This document shows, piece after piece, positions 18,068 through 27,999 of a stretch of DNA of 64,000 nt. Numbering within the stretch: the stretch's first letter is position 1; the number at the start of each line of letters is the position of its first letter. Source of the stretch: Amycolatopsis endophytica (GTDB lineage: Bacteria > Actinomycetota > Actinomycetes > Mycobacteriales > Pseudonocardiaceae); the NCBI RefSeq assembly GCF_013410405.1, contig NZ_JACCFK010000001.1:2604001-2668000 (forward strand). Direction: 5' to 3'. A program made the translations under genes and the position numbers. The notes beneath the pieces were generated by a model that saw nothing but the letters and a program-made list of their open reading frames with translations, was not told where the DNA came from and searched no databases.

Positions 18068-19786
18068 TTAGCGCAAGGGATGCGCGATCAACAACTCCGT
18101 GTTGTGGTCGCCCGCCGAACCGACGTGCCCCGGGTCGGCGTGCAGGTCGTTGAACGACAGCTCCCGGTACAGCGACGCGAGCGCGGTGGGCGAGGTGTCG
18201 CCGTAGCCGGCCGAGTACGGCGCCCGCGCCTCGATCAGGGTGGTGAACAGCGACAACGTGCCGTCGGCGTTGTCGGCCACCTCGATCACGCGGGCGTGCT
18301 GCGGGAAGTCGACGTGCGAGGCCGTGTTGATCTCCCAGAACCCCTGACCGGGCGTTGCACCCGGCCGCGCGGTGATCTTGTTGCTGTGCGTGTGCCCGTT
18401 CACCCACGCCAGCACGTTGGGGAACCGGTGCAGCAGCGCGACGAATGCGTCGCCGGCCAGGCGCGGCTCCAGCGGATGCCGCGCATCCGGCAGAACGTTG
18501 CCCATCGTGTCCGAGGTGTGGTGGCTGAACAGGACGAACAGCTCGTCGGTGACGCTGTGTGTGACCCTGTTGCCCCAGAAATCGTAGTAGACCGAGCTGC
18601 CGCGCTTGAGCGTCTGCTCGACCCACAGGTACTGCCCGAGCCCGATCGACCCGTCGGCGAACCCGGCGAGCGTGGTGGTGTCCAGGCTGATGCCGGTGAC
18701 GCCGGGCGCGATGCGGAACGTGTAGTAGACGTCGACGCCGTCGGCGTTGCTGCCGGTGAATCCGTGGCCCTCCGGGCCGGGACCGGTGTTGGCCGGGTCG
18801 AGGTGCGCCTGCACGAACCCGGCGGTGGTGAAGGGCCTGCGCCGCTCGTCCGGGGTGATCTCGCGGATCGTGCCGCTGCCGCCGAACAGTTCGGACGCCG
18901 GGACGCTCGCGCCCGGCGTCCGGACGGCCCGCGCGAGCTTCACCGTGGTCTGCGAGTCCTTGCCGATCACCTTGTACCGGCCGGTGTACCAGTGCTCCAT
19001 GCCCGGCAGGTCCGGCAGGCTGCCCGCGATGCTGTCGTCGTGGTTGCCGAAGGTGCAGTACCACGGCACGTCCAGGCCCGCGGAGGTGAACGGGCGGGTG
19101 CCCGCGGTCAGGATGCCGGGGATCACCGGGAAGGCCGACCAGTCGCCATCGAGGCGGCGATCCGGGTTCCAGTACAGCGGGTGGCCGGATGCCTGCACGC
19201 CCTCGTGGGCGTTCGGGTCGCCGGAGTTCGGCGTGACTTCGCCGCCGTTGAGCACGCCGAGGAACCACGCCAGTTCGAGCTGCTCATGGTTGTCGGTGTT
19301 GTCGCCGGTGGTCATGACGAAGTCGAACGGCCGCCCGGTGAACGGGCCACGCCGCACACTGTTGACGCGGTCCACGAGCGCGGCCGTGGCGACCGGGCCC
19401 AGTGTCTCCTGTGGCCGGTGGGCGGAACCGATCAGCGGGTGCAGGTACTCGAACCGGGCGGGCGATTCGGAATCGGTGATGTGCAGATCGGTGAACTGGA
19501 CGAACGAGGTCAGCGCGACGCGGCGGTCGTCCCGGCCGCCCCGCGCGGCCACCAGGTCCTCCCGCGCCACCAGCGGCCAGCCCGGACCAACGGTCAGGCG
19601 CGTGTACGCGGCAGTGCCGTCGACCGGGGTCGCGACGGACTCCAGCGTCGTGCCCGCCGGGGTCACGGCCCGCTTCGTGGTTTCCCGCAACGCCCGGTCG
19701 ATCGCCTCCGCCGACGGCGTCCCGACGGCCACGCCGAGCCCGGCCACCCCGGCGGCGGTCAGCACACTACGCCTGCTGAGTCCCAT
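18068..19786 (-). CDS. Tat-exported metallophosphoesterase (TIGR03767-like)
   Basis: A 572-residue protein. ATG at 19786 gives a twin-arginine signal (GLSRRSVLTAAGVAGLGVAV). The calcineurin-like phosphoesterase core has FTDLHITDSE, MTTGDNTDNHEQLELAWFLG, FGNHDD, FSHHTSDTM, and VNGHTHSNKI, giving the usual set of Asp, His and Asn ligands for two metal ions. The size and ordering match the actinobacterial family of large Tat-dependent phosphoesterases of unknown substrate. It heads a likely two-gene unit with the thioesterase. A hairpin at 19808-19843 separates it from the upstream ligase gene. Confidence 0.88.
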   Translation of the reverse strand: MGLSRRSVLTAAGVAGLGVAVGTPSAEAIDRALRETTKRAVTPAGTTLESVATPVDGTAAYTRLTVGPGWPLVAREDLVAARGGRDDRRVALTSFVQFTDLHITDSESPARFEYLHPLIGSAHRPQETLGPVATAALVDRVNSVRRGPFTGRPFDFVMTTGDNTDNHEQLELAWFLGVLNGGEVTPNSGDPNAHEGVQASGHPLYWNPDRRLDGDWSAFPVIPGILTAGTRPFTSAGLDVPWYCTFGNHDDSIAGSLPDLPGMEHWYTGRYKVIGKDSQTTVKLARAVRTPGASVPASELFGGSGTIREITPDERRRPFTTAGFVQAHLDPANTGPGPEGHGFTGSNADGVDVYYTFRIAPGVTGISLDTTTLAGFADGSIGLGQYLWVEQTLKRGSSVYYDFWGNRVTHSVTDELFVLFSHHTSDTMGNVLPDARHPLEPRLAGDAFVALLHRFPNVLAWVNGHTHSNKITARPGATPGQGFWEINTASHVDFPQHARVIEVADNADGTLSLFTTLIEARAPYSAGYGDTSPTALASLYRELSFNDLHADPGHVGSAGDHNTELLIAHPLR

Positions 19787-19807
19787 GCGTCCCCCAGATC
19801 GTGTGAG

Positions 19808-19843
19808 AAGGCCATCCGCATCCAACACGACGCGGATGGCCTT
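19808..19843 (-). terminator. hairpin between acyl-CoA ligase and phosphoesterase genes
   Basis: AAGGCCATCCGC at 19808-19819 pairs perfectly with GCGGATGGCCTT at 19832-19843 around a 12-base loop. It begins 11 bases past the ligase stop. There is no strong T-run, so it may act as a weak terminator or an mRNA-stabilising hairpin. Confidence 0.6.
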
Positions 19844-19853
19844 CAGGCGAACA

Positions 19854-21476
<1,623 letters not shown>

Positions 21477-21735
21477 GGCCACTCCCGCGTGACGAAGTTC
21501 GACGGTGAACGTGTTGTGGTCACTCTAAGTGGAAGATGCGCCCCATCGCCAGGACTGATCGCGCCCGCCCCGACCGGGGGTTTCCTCGCGTGTCGGTGTC
21601 GCGGCATCGGCCCAGGTGGCGTTTACTGGGCGCGTGGACCAGACGGCCTGGCCAGCGCTTGCGCGAGCAAGCACCGTGCTGGGTGCCAGCCGTCGCCGCG
21701 AGAGCGGATATCCGACACACGGAAGGACTACTACG

Positions 21736-22047
21736 TTGGCTCTGCCCACGTTGACCCCGGAGCAGCGGGCGGAAGCCCTGGCCAAGGCGGCCGAGGCCCG
21801 GAAGGCTCGCTCCGAGCTGCTCGCGTCGATCAAGTCCGGTCAGCAGACCATCGACACGGTGCTGTCGAAGGCCAAGGACGACAAGACGATCGGCAAGACC
21901 AAGGTCACCCAGCTGCTCAAGGCGGTGCCGGGACTCGGCGCCGTCAAGGTCGCCGCGCTGCTGGAGAAGGCCGGGATCGACCCGGACCGGCGGGCAGGCG
22001 GGCTCGGCGAGCGTCAGCGCGCGGCGCTGATCGACGCCCTCAAGTAG
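21736..22047 (+). CDS. mihF: mycobacterial-type integration host factor MihF
   Basis: A 103-residue basic nucleoid protein. It starts at a TTG with GGAAGGA about seven bases ahead: LALPTLTPEQRAEALAKAAE, then a helix-two-turns-helix region with KTKVTQLLKAVPGLGAVKVAALLEKAGI and the tail RRAGGLGERQRAALIDAL. These match the MihF/sIHF family, which binds and bends DNA and is essential in mycobacteria. In many actinobacteria it precedes gmk; here it does not, as an isochorismate synthase gene follows. The family assignment is firm. Confidence 0.93.
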   Translation: MALPTLTPEQRAEALAKAAEARKARSELLASIKSGQQTIDTVLSKAKDDKTIGKTKVTQLLKAVPGLGAVKVAALLEKAGIDPDRRAGGLGERQRAALIDALK

Positions 22048-22059
22048 GCGTTTCCGCAG

Positions 22060-22102
22060 GTCGGCGGGAAGTGTTGCGCGAGTGACACTTCCGCTCGCCG
22101 AC
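22060..22102 (+). terminator. hairpin after mihF
   Basis: GTCGGCGGGAAGTGT at 22060-22074 pairs with ACACTTCC (22085-22092) and CGCCGAC (22096-22102) around a ten-base loop, with a three-base bulge GCT. It starts 12 bases after the mihF stop and ends 25 bases before the next GTG. It lacks a T-run, as is common in actinobacteria. Confidence 0.65.
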
Positions 22103-22127
22103 GCCTGAGCGGGCGCACAATGGGGGC

Positions 22128-23252
22128 GTGGATGCCGTAGAGCTGATCGAGGACTACACGCCGGGCGACTTCTGGTTCGCCACGTCACGGCACACGATCC
22201 TCGGCTCCGGCTCACGGCTGACCTTCACCGATACCGACGTGCCGGCGCTCGGTGACGCGGTCCCGGCCGCTCTGGCCGGGTCCCCGGGCTCACTCGCGGT
22301 CGGTGTCCTGCCCTTCGACACCACCGCGACGCCCGGGTACCTCGTCGTGCCCTCGGTGGCGCGGGTATCCGGCCCGGCGCATCCCTCGGCCGCTGCGCTG
22401 CCCCGGCTGACCATCGACGGCCCGTCCGCGGTCCGGGCCGTGCCGGAGCCGGTCGCCCACGTCGAGGCGGTCGCGCGCGCGGTACGGGCGTTGCAGGACC
22501 GCGGCCTCCGCAAGGTCGTGCTCGCCCGCGCGCTGGACCTGGAGTTTCCCGGCGAGGTCCCGGCGAAAGCCGTGCTGCGCAACCTGCTGAAGGACAACTC
22601 GCACGGCTACACGTTCGCCGCGGCCCTGCCCGGCGGACGATCACTGCTCGGCGCGACGCCCGAGCTGTTGCTGTCCCGCAGCGGCCGGCGCGTCGTGTCG
22701 CACCCCCACGCCGGTTCCGCACCGCGCTCGGCCGACCCGGTCACGGACCGGGAGAACGCGGACCGGTTGTCCTCCTCGCGCAAGGACCACGTCGAGCACG
22801 CCGTCCTGAGCGAGGCGATCGTCGAAACGCTGCGGCCGTTCTGCCGCCGGTTGAGCGTGCCGCGCACCCCGTCACTCGTGTCGACGCCGACGATGTGGCA
22901 CCTGAGCACGATGGTGACCGGGGAGCTGGTCGATCCGGACGTGACCGCCCTGCACCTGGCCGGTGCGCTGCATCCGACGCCCGCGATCTGCGGCTCGCCG
23001 ACTGTGGAGGCGCGTGAACTCGTCGGCGAGCTGGAGCCGTTCGACCGCGGGTACTACGCCGGGACGGTCGGGTGGATGGATGCCTCCGGGGACGGCGAAT
23101 GGGCGGTGTCCATTCGTTGTGCGGAGGTTTCTTCCTCGCGGATGCGGTTGTACGCGGGCGGGGGGATCGTGCCTGCTTCGGATCCGAAGGCCGAGTTGGA
23201 TGAGACCTCGGCCAAGTTCCGGACTTTGCTGCGCGCTATGGGGTTGGAGTAA
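22128..23252 (+). CDS. isochorismate synthase
   Basis: A 374-residue chorismate-binding enzyme with a GTG start. Family marks are LRKVVLARALDLEF, FAAALPGGRSLLGATPELLL, the SSRKDHVEHAVLSEAIVETL metal region with its glutamate, LHPTPAICGSPT, and FDRGYYAGTVGWMDASGDGEWAVSIRCAE with the conserved terminal AGGGIVPASDPKAE. It converts chorismate to isochorismate for menaquinone or for catechol siderophores. No menD, dhbA or NRPS gene is in the window. A 4'-phosphopantetheinyl transferase gene lies convergently downstream across 197 bases without a gene. Confidence 0.92.
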   Translation: MDAVELIEDYTPGDFWFATSRHTILGSGSRLTFTDTDVPALGDAVPAALAGSPGSLAVGVLPFDTTATPGYLVVPSVARVSGPAHPSAAALPRLTIDGPSAVRAVPEPVAHVEAVARAVRALQDRGLRKVVLARALDLEFPGEVPAKAVLRNLLKDNSHGYTFAAALPGGRSLLGATPELLLSRSGRRVVSHPHAGSAPRSADPVTDRENADRLSSSRKDHVEHAVLSEAIVETLRPFCRRLSVPRTPSLVSTPTMWHLSTMVTGELVDPDVTALHLAGALHPTPAICGSPTVEARELVGELEPFDRGYYAGTVGWMDASGDGEWAVSIRCAEVSSSRMRLYAGGGIVPASDPKAELDETSAKFRTLLRAMGLE

Positions 23253-23449
23253 CGCTGCGCGTGCTTGGCGCTACGCGTATCCAGGGCGTCGGCTTCGCAA
23301 GCTACGCCCGGGCGCTGGCGCGCCCGGCGGATTGGCCCTGCCGCTCGGGTTGCGGGAGAGGGCTGGTTCGGGGGTGGGTGCGGTGCGTTGCCGGGTGGCG
23401 GTTGCGAGCGTGGGGATCGCGCGCGTGAGTTCTGCGGTGGGCGCGGGGG

Positions 23450-24142
23450 CTATGCGGGTGTCCACCAGTGTTCGGTGACTTTCAGGTCCTCGTCGGCCAG
23501 TACGGCGAGCGTCGCGCGGTACCCCTCGCCGGGGTCCAGATCGGCGATGCGCGTTCGCCGGGGGTCCAGTGCCGGGTCTTGTGACGCGACCAGCCGTGGC
23601 GCCTCCCCGGGCCCGGCCAGGGTGATGCTCTTCAACGGGATCCGCAGCCCGCGCCCGGTCGCCTTCATCACCGCCTCCTTGCCCGTCCAGTAGCGGAAGA
23701 ACGCGTCGGTCCGCTCGGCCTCGGAGAGACCCTCCAGTGCGCGGCGCTCGGTGTCGTTCAGGGCGTAGGCGATCAGGGAGTCGTCCGTCTTGCGGGTGGC
23801 GGTTTCGACGTCCAGTCCGACCGGCACACCGCTGGTCACCGCGACTCCGATCCGTTCCCCGGAGTGCGAGATGGACAGGTCGAACGCCGCCCCGGGCACG
23901 CGCGGCCTGCCGTGGGGCTTGCCGCAGTCGTCGCACGTCGCGTCGAAGGTGACGTCCGCGGGGGCGCGTCCGAGCAGCTGCCCGGCCACCGTCTTGGCGA
24001 GCACCCGGCCGGTGAGGAACCGGCGCTGGTCGATCTCCTGCCGGTAGCCGCCGTGCCTGCCGCGCTCGACGTCGTCCAGCAGGCCGAGGTAGGAGGCATC
24101 GTTCGGCAGCGGAACCGCCCACCACACCACGCACTCGATCAC
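23450..24142 (-). CDS. Sfp-type 4'-phosphopantetheinyl transferase
   Basis: A 230-residue PPTase that transfers the phosphopantetheine arm from CoA to carrier proteins. Motifs are VGLDVETATR (magnesium site), FFRYWTGKEAVMKATGRGL (the W-x-x-KEA signature), and FDLSISHSGERIGVAV. GTG at 24142 is preferred; a TTG at 24151 is an alternative. Sfp-type enzymes activate NRPS/PKS carrier domains and often serve the whole genome, so one copy need not sit in a cluster. The cysteine pair CDDCGKPHGRPRV is usual in the actinobacterial branch. It is convergent with the isochorismate synthase gene. Confidence 0.9.
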   Translation of the reverse strand: MIECVVWWAVPLPNDASYLGLLDDVERGRHGGYRQEIDQRRFLTGRVLAKTVAGQLLGRAPADVTFDATCDDCGKPHGRPRVPGAAFDLSISHSGERIGVAVTSGVPVGLDVETATRKTDDSLIAYALNDTERRALEGLSEAERTDAFFRYWTGKEAVMKATGRGLRIPLKSITLAGPGEAPRLVASQDPALDPRRTRIADLDPGEGYRATLAVLADEDLKVTEHWWTPA

Positions 24143-24219
24143 GGAATCCAACCTACGCGGTCGGTCGCACCGAACGCGATTCTGGTGACGGGCCGAGGCG
24201 TGCGCTAACCTGACAGGTA

Positions 24220-24233
24220 AGCAAGCGCTTAGT
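24220..24233. promoter_or_regulatory. putative acyl-CoA-regulator operator (KstR2-like motif)
   Basis: AGCAAGCGCTTAGT matches the mycobacterial KstR2 consensus AnCAAGnnCTTGnT at all but one defined position (A for the last G). It sits immediately before the AGGAGGG ribosome site of the acyl-CoA dehydrogenase gene, so binding would block initiation. TetR regulators of steroid or fatty-acid catabolism bind sites of this type. The regulator itself is not identified. Confidence 0.5.
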
Positions 24234-24246
24234 AGGAGGGCCGACG

Positions 24247-25416
24247 ATGGACTTCAGCTTGAGCACCGAGGAGCGGGAGGTGCGCGACTGGGTGCGCACG
24301 TTCGTGCAGCGTGAGCTGATGCCGCTCGAACAGGAGGTGCTGCGCCGCGAACGCCGCGGCGAACCGGGCCTCACCTCCGACGAGCTGACCGCACTGCAGC
24401 TCAAGGCGAAGGAGTCCGGCTTCTGGGGTGTGCAGACGCCCGAGGAGTACGGCGGCATGGGCCTGTCGGCCATCATGACCGCCCTGCTGGAGGCCGAACT
24501 CGGCCGCACGTTCGTGCCGTTCCGCTTCGGCGGCGCCGCGGACAACATCCTGTTCCACGCCAACGAGGAGCAGAAGCAGCGCTACCTGCTGCCGACGATC
24601 TCCGGCGAGCGCAAGTCGTGCTTCGCGATCACCGAGCCGGGCGCCGGTTCCGACGCCAAGAACATCCGCACGTCGGCCCGCAGGGACGGCGCGGACTGGA
24701 TCATCAACGGCGAGAAGACCTTCATCACCGGCGGCAACGAGGCCGACTTCGTGATGGTCTTCGCGGTCACCGACCCCGAGAAGGGCGCGAACGGCGGGGT
24801 CACCTGCTTCCTCGTCGACCGGGACATGGGCTGGAAGTCCGAGCCGATCGACACCATGGGCGAATGGGGCCCGGCGGCGCTCGTCTTCGACAACGTGCGC
24901 GTGCCGGAAAGCCAGATCCTCGGCGAGGAGGGCCAGGGTTTCGCGCTGGCGATGCAGTGGATCGGCCGCGGCCGCTACCTGCTTCCGGCCCGTGCCATCG
25001 GTTCCTGTGAACGGCTCATCTCGATGGCGATCGAGCACGCCAACACGCGGGAGACGTTCGGAGCACCGATCGCGACGCGCCAGGCCATCCAGTGGATGAT
25101 CGCCGACTCCGGCGTCGAGCTGGAAGCCCTGCGCTGGCTGGTGTTGCACGCCGCCTGGCAGGTCGATTCCGGAATGGACTCACGACACGCGCAGTCGATC
25201 GCGAAGCTGTACGGCGGTCAGAAGGCGAACGAGATCGTCGACCGCGTCCTGCAGATCCACGGCGGCATGGGCTACACACGGGAACTGCCGATCGAGCGGT
25301 GGTACCGCGAACTGCGCCTGCTGCGGATCTATGAGGGAACCGACGAAATCCAGCGGCGCACGATCGCCCGCAACCTGCTCAAGGGGCATGCGAAGGTCGG
25401 CGGTTCGCTGGGCTAG
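24247..25416 (+). CDS. acyl-CoA dehydrogenase
   Basis: A 389-residue acyl-CoA dehydrogenase with a strong AGGAGGG ribosome site. Core motifs are FAITEPGAGSDAKNIRT and INGEKTFITGGNEADFVMV for FAD and substrate, ETFGAPIATRQAIQWMIADS, IHGGMGYTRELPIERWYRELRLLRIYEGTDEIQRRTIARNLL (ending split here), giving the usual C-terminal flavin-binding helix. The glutamate in RIYEGTDEI is in the general-base region. It is related to the FadE-type enzymes of fatty-acid or sterol side-chain degradation. A KstR2-like site lies in its leader. It ends at a strong hairpin. Confidence 0.93.
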   Translation: MDFSLSTEEREVRDWVRTFVQRELMPLEQEVLRRERRGEPGLTSDELTALQLKAKESGFWGVQTPEEYGGMGLSAIMTALLEAELGRTFVPFRFGGAADNILFHANEEQKQRYLLPTISGERKSCFAITEPGAGSDAKNIRTSARRDGADWIINGEKTFITGGNEADFVMVFAVTDPEKGANGGVTCFLVDRDMGWKSEPIDTMGEWGPAALVFDNVRVPESQILGEEGQGFALAMQWIGRGRYLLPARAIGSCERLISMAIEHANTRETFGAPIATRQAIQWMIADSGVELEALRWLVLHAAWQVDSGMDSRHAQSIAKLYGGQKANEIVDRVLQIHGGMGYTRELPIERWYRELRLLRIYEGTDEIQRRTIARNLLKGHAKVGGSLG

Positions 25417-25432
25417 CGGTTTCGAGCGCACC

Positions 25433-25474
25433 CCTCGGGGCCGTCTCCGCGGTTTCACGGAGGCGGCCCCGAGG
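25433..25474. terminator. bidirectional hairpin terminator
   Basis: CCTCGGGGCCGTCTCCG at 25433-25449 pairs with CGGAGGCGGCCCCGAGG at 25458-25474 across an eight-base loop, with one T-G pair in a 17-base stem. It lies between two convergent genes (stops at 25416 and 25492) and can serve both. Confidence 0.85.
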
Positions 25475-25491
25475 TCTTGCTTACCGGGAAT

Positions 25492-25821
25492 TCAGAGTTG
25501 GGCGTTGGCGTCGCGCAGTGCGCGCGGTGCCCCGGCCAGGTCTTCCTCGTTGCAGAGGACCTTCAGGTCGTAGTACGGCGCGCCTTCGCGGTCGTCGTAG
25601 TCGAGGTGGATGGCTACCACGTCCACCGGCTCGCCGAGCCAGTCCTGTGCCGACTTGAGCCAGTTCGCGCACCGCTCGAGCGCGGTGGGCAGGTCGTCGT
25701 CGCGGAACTGGACGGGGCGGTAGGGCACATCATGTACATGATCCTGAGGGTGAGACGGAGCCGGGAGTCCCAAGGCGAGACCCGACTCGTCCAATTCCAG
25801 CTGGATCGTTCGCTCAGTCAC
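25492..25821 (-). CDS. hypothetical protein
   Basis: A 109-residue acidic protein with no signal peptide or membrane helix. It contains TIQLELDESGLALGLPAPSHPQ near the start (split at the proline), then LPTALERCANWLKSAQDWLG and VDVVAIHLDYDDREGAPYYDLKVL. The last part could be a small beta-sheet. I do not recognise the family. The GTG start at 25821 is preceded directly by an AAGGG. It follows the TetR gene by 43 bases in the same direction and may be the last gene of that operon. Confidence 0.6.
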   Translation of the reverse strand: MTERTIQLELDESGLALGLPAPSHPQDHVHDVPYRPVQFRDDDLPTALERCANWLKSAQDWLGEPVDVVAIHLDYDDREGAPYYDLKVLCNEEDLAGAPRALRDANAQL

Positions 25822-25864
25822 CCTTCGAGGGTCCCTCAGCCCGGCCGAGTCGGCAAGACCCCAG

Positions 25865-26506
25865 CTAGGGCCGTATGCGCCACACCCGGGTAGCGACCTC
25901 GCGGGCCCGTTCCGCGGCCGTCTCGCCCCCGGTCGGCGGGCCTCCCAGCATGCGCAGCGCGAGCTGGGCATATCGGTCAGCGAGGCCGTCGAGGGACAAC
26001 GCACCACGTGGTGAGTACCAGCGCGCGACGCCGGTGCACATTTCCAGCAGCGCGAGCCTGGTCACGGCCGGTTCCGGCACGTCGAACACGCCGGCGGACA
26101 CCCCCTTCTCGATCGCGCCGGCCCAGATGGCCTCGTACTCGTCCCGCAGGCCGACGACGACGCGGCGCCTGCCGCGGGACAGTGCACCGACCTCGTTGTC
26201 CACCACCCGGGTCTCGGCCGGCTGCGCGGCGTGGGCCATGACGTGCAACGTGACCAGGGCGGAGAGCTGTCCGGCCGGGTCGTCGACGGTGTCGAGGGTC
26301 TGGCGCGCGGCCAGCAGGAGCCGGTCGAGGCACTCCCGCATGATGGCGGCGAGCAGGTCCTCCTTGGTGCCCATGTAGTGGTAGAGGCTCGCCGGGGAGA
26401 TCTTGGCGGCCTGGGCGAGGTCCCGGATCCCGGTGCCGTGGAAGCCCTTGGCGGCGAACAGCTTGACCGCGGCCCGCCGCACGCGCTGCTCGGTGGTCAG
26501 AGCCAT
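25865..26506 (-). CDS. TetR-family regulator of an acyl-CoA catabolic operon
   Basis: A 213-residue TetR regulator. The helix-turn-helix is at residues about 8-52 (KLFAAKGFHGTGIRDLAQAA, KISPASLYHYMGTKEDLL). The ligand domain is of the KstR2/FadR-like size. It is the third gene of an operon with enoyl-CoA hydratase and an acyl-CoA ligase, overlapping the ligase end by ten bases, so an acyl-CoA-derived ligand is likely. A palindrome (28723-28736) lies ahead of the operon's first gene. Confidence 0.87.
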   Translation of the reverse strand: MALTTEQRVRRAAVKLFAAKGFHGTGIRDLAQAAKISPASLYHYMGTKEDLLAAIMRECLDRLLLAARQTLDTVDDPAGQLSALVTLHVMAHAAQPAETRVVDNEVGALSRGRRRVVVGLRDEYEAIWAGAIEKGVSAGVFDVPEPAVTRLALLEMCTGVARWYSPRGALSLDGLADRYAQLALRMLGGPPTGGETAAERAREVATRVWRIRP

Positions 26507-27999
26507 GCCTGCGCCGTCCGGTCGTACACCGGGTCGTCGATCGCGGCGAGCCGGCCCTTGGCGATGCGTTCGGACGGGGTGCGCGGCAGATCCGCGGTGA
26601 AGGTCCAGTAGCGGGGGACCTTGAAGTAGGCGAGCTGGGTTTCGCAGAACGCGGCCAGCTCGTCCGCGGTGGTTTCCCCTGCGGCCACGATGAAAGCCTT
26701 GATCTCTTCACCGCGCAGGTCGTCGGGAACGGCGGTGACGGCCGCCAGCTCGACGGCCGGGTGCAGCAGGAGGGCGCGCTCGACCTCGTCGGCGGAAACG
26801 TTCTCGCCGCTGCGGCGGATCATGTCCTTGGTGCGGCCGACGTAGGAGATGCGTCCTTCGGCGTCCATTGTGGCCAGATCGCCCGTGTGGAACCAGCCGT
26901 GGCGGAAGGCGCGCTCTGTCGCCTCGGGGTCGTCGTGGTAGCCGTGCATGAGGCCGACGCCGCGGAGGAGCAGTTCGCCGGTCTCGCCGCGGGGTACCGG
27001 ACGGCCGGAGCCGTCGGCGATCATCGCCTCGCGGTCGCGGAGGGGGCGGCCGATGCGGCCGCTGCCCGGGCGGTGGTCGTCCGGGTTGTCGCGGATGTCG
27101 CCGCCGGTCTCGGTCATGCCGAACGCCTCGTACCAGGGCACGCCCCAGCGGTTTTCGAGTTCGGTGTGCAGGTCGCGGGGGATGGCGGAGGCCATGACCG
27201 AGCGGACGTGGTGGTTCCGGTCGTCCGGGTCCGCGGGCTGGCGCAGGAGGAGGGTGGGCATCAGGCCGAGGCAGTAGAACCAGGTGATCTCGTGCTCGCG
27301 GACCTTGGCCCAGAACGTGCTGGGGTGGAAGCGGTCGAGGACGATGAGGGTGGCGCCGGCGGCCAGCCCGGCCGCGACGTTCCACTGTGGATCGATGTAG
27401 TGGAACGGCTGGGCGGTGAGGATACGGTCGTCTTCGTTCAGGTTCGGGAACTCGTCGACGAGGCTGCGGGCGAGGGTGGTCCAGTAGCGGTGCGGCAGGA
27501 CGCACCCCTTGGGTGCGCCGGTGGTGCCCGAGGTGTACTGGATGTTGGTGGGTGTTTCGCCTGGTGTTTCTCGGTGCGGTGCCGCGCCGGTGGGTATCTC
27601 GTGGGGTGTGAGGACGCGTTCGAGTGTGGTTTCGGGGGCGATGCGGGTGAGCAGTGCGGTGAACTCGGGTGCGGCGATGGCGAAGCGGGCGCCGGAGTGG
27701 CGCAGGACGTGGGCCCCGTCGAGTTCGCGGTAGTTGGTGTTGACGGGTACGAGGGTCGCGCCGAGTTTCGCGAGGGCCAGCCAGAGCAGCGGGAAGGCGG
27801 GTTCGTTGCGGAGCATGACCGCGACGCGGTCGCCGGGCCGGGTGTTCATCGCGGCGAGGCCGCCGGCGAGGCGGTCGGTCTCCCGGTCGACGTCGGCGAA
27901 GGTGAAGCGGTCGCCGGTCTCGTCGAACACCCAGGCGGTGCGGTCGGGCCAGCGGTGCGCGGCGCGACGGACGAGGGCCGCGAGGTCGTCGGGGATCAT
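26497..27999 (-). CDS. acyl-CoA synthetase, carnitine-CoA-ligase-like
   Basis: A 500-residue AMP-forming ligase. The adenylate motif is IQYTSGTTGAPKGCVLPHRY; others are AFGMTETGGDIRDNP, GWFHTGDLATMDAEGRISYVGRTKDMIRRSGENVSADEVERAL (split across the hinge), and the C-terminal lysine in TPSERIAKGRLA. The arrangement and length resemble CaiC-type crotonobetaine/carnitine-CoA ligases and related short-chain or aromatic acid ligases. The ATG overlaps the hydratase stop as ATGA. The substrate is probably a small carboxylic acid degraded by the neighbours. Confidence 0.9.
   Translation of the reverse strand: MIPDDLAALVRRAAHRWPDRTAWVFDETGDRFTFADVDRETDRLAGGLAAMNTRPGDRVAVMLRNEPAFPLLWLALAKLGATLVPVNTNYRELDGAHVLRHSGARFAIAAPEFTALLTRIAPETTLERVLTPHEIPTGAAPHRETPGETPTNIQYTSGTTGAPKGCVLPHRYWTTLARSLVDEFPNLNEDDRILTAQPFHYIDPQWNVAAGLAAGATLIVLDRFHPSTFWAKVREHEITWFYCLGLMPTLLLRQPADPDDRNHHVRSVMASAIPRDLHTELENRWGVPWYEAFGMTETGGDIRDNPDDHRPGSGRIGRPLRDREAMIADGSGRPVPRGETGELLLRGVGLMHGYHDDPEATERAFRHGWFHTGDLATMDAEGRISYVGRTKDMIRRSGENVSADEVERALLLHPAVELAAVTAVPDDLRGEEIKAFIVAAGETTADELAAFCETQLAYFKVPRYWTFTADLPRTPSERIAKGRLAAIDDPVYDRTAQAWL

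Noticed and set aside
22128..24142. A siderophore biosynthetic cluster
   Set aside because: Only isochorismate synthase and a PPTase are present; no NRPS, DHB-AMP ligase or transport genes.
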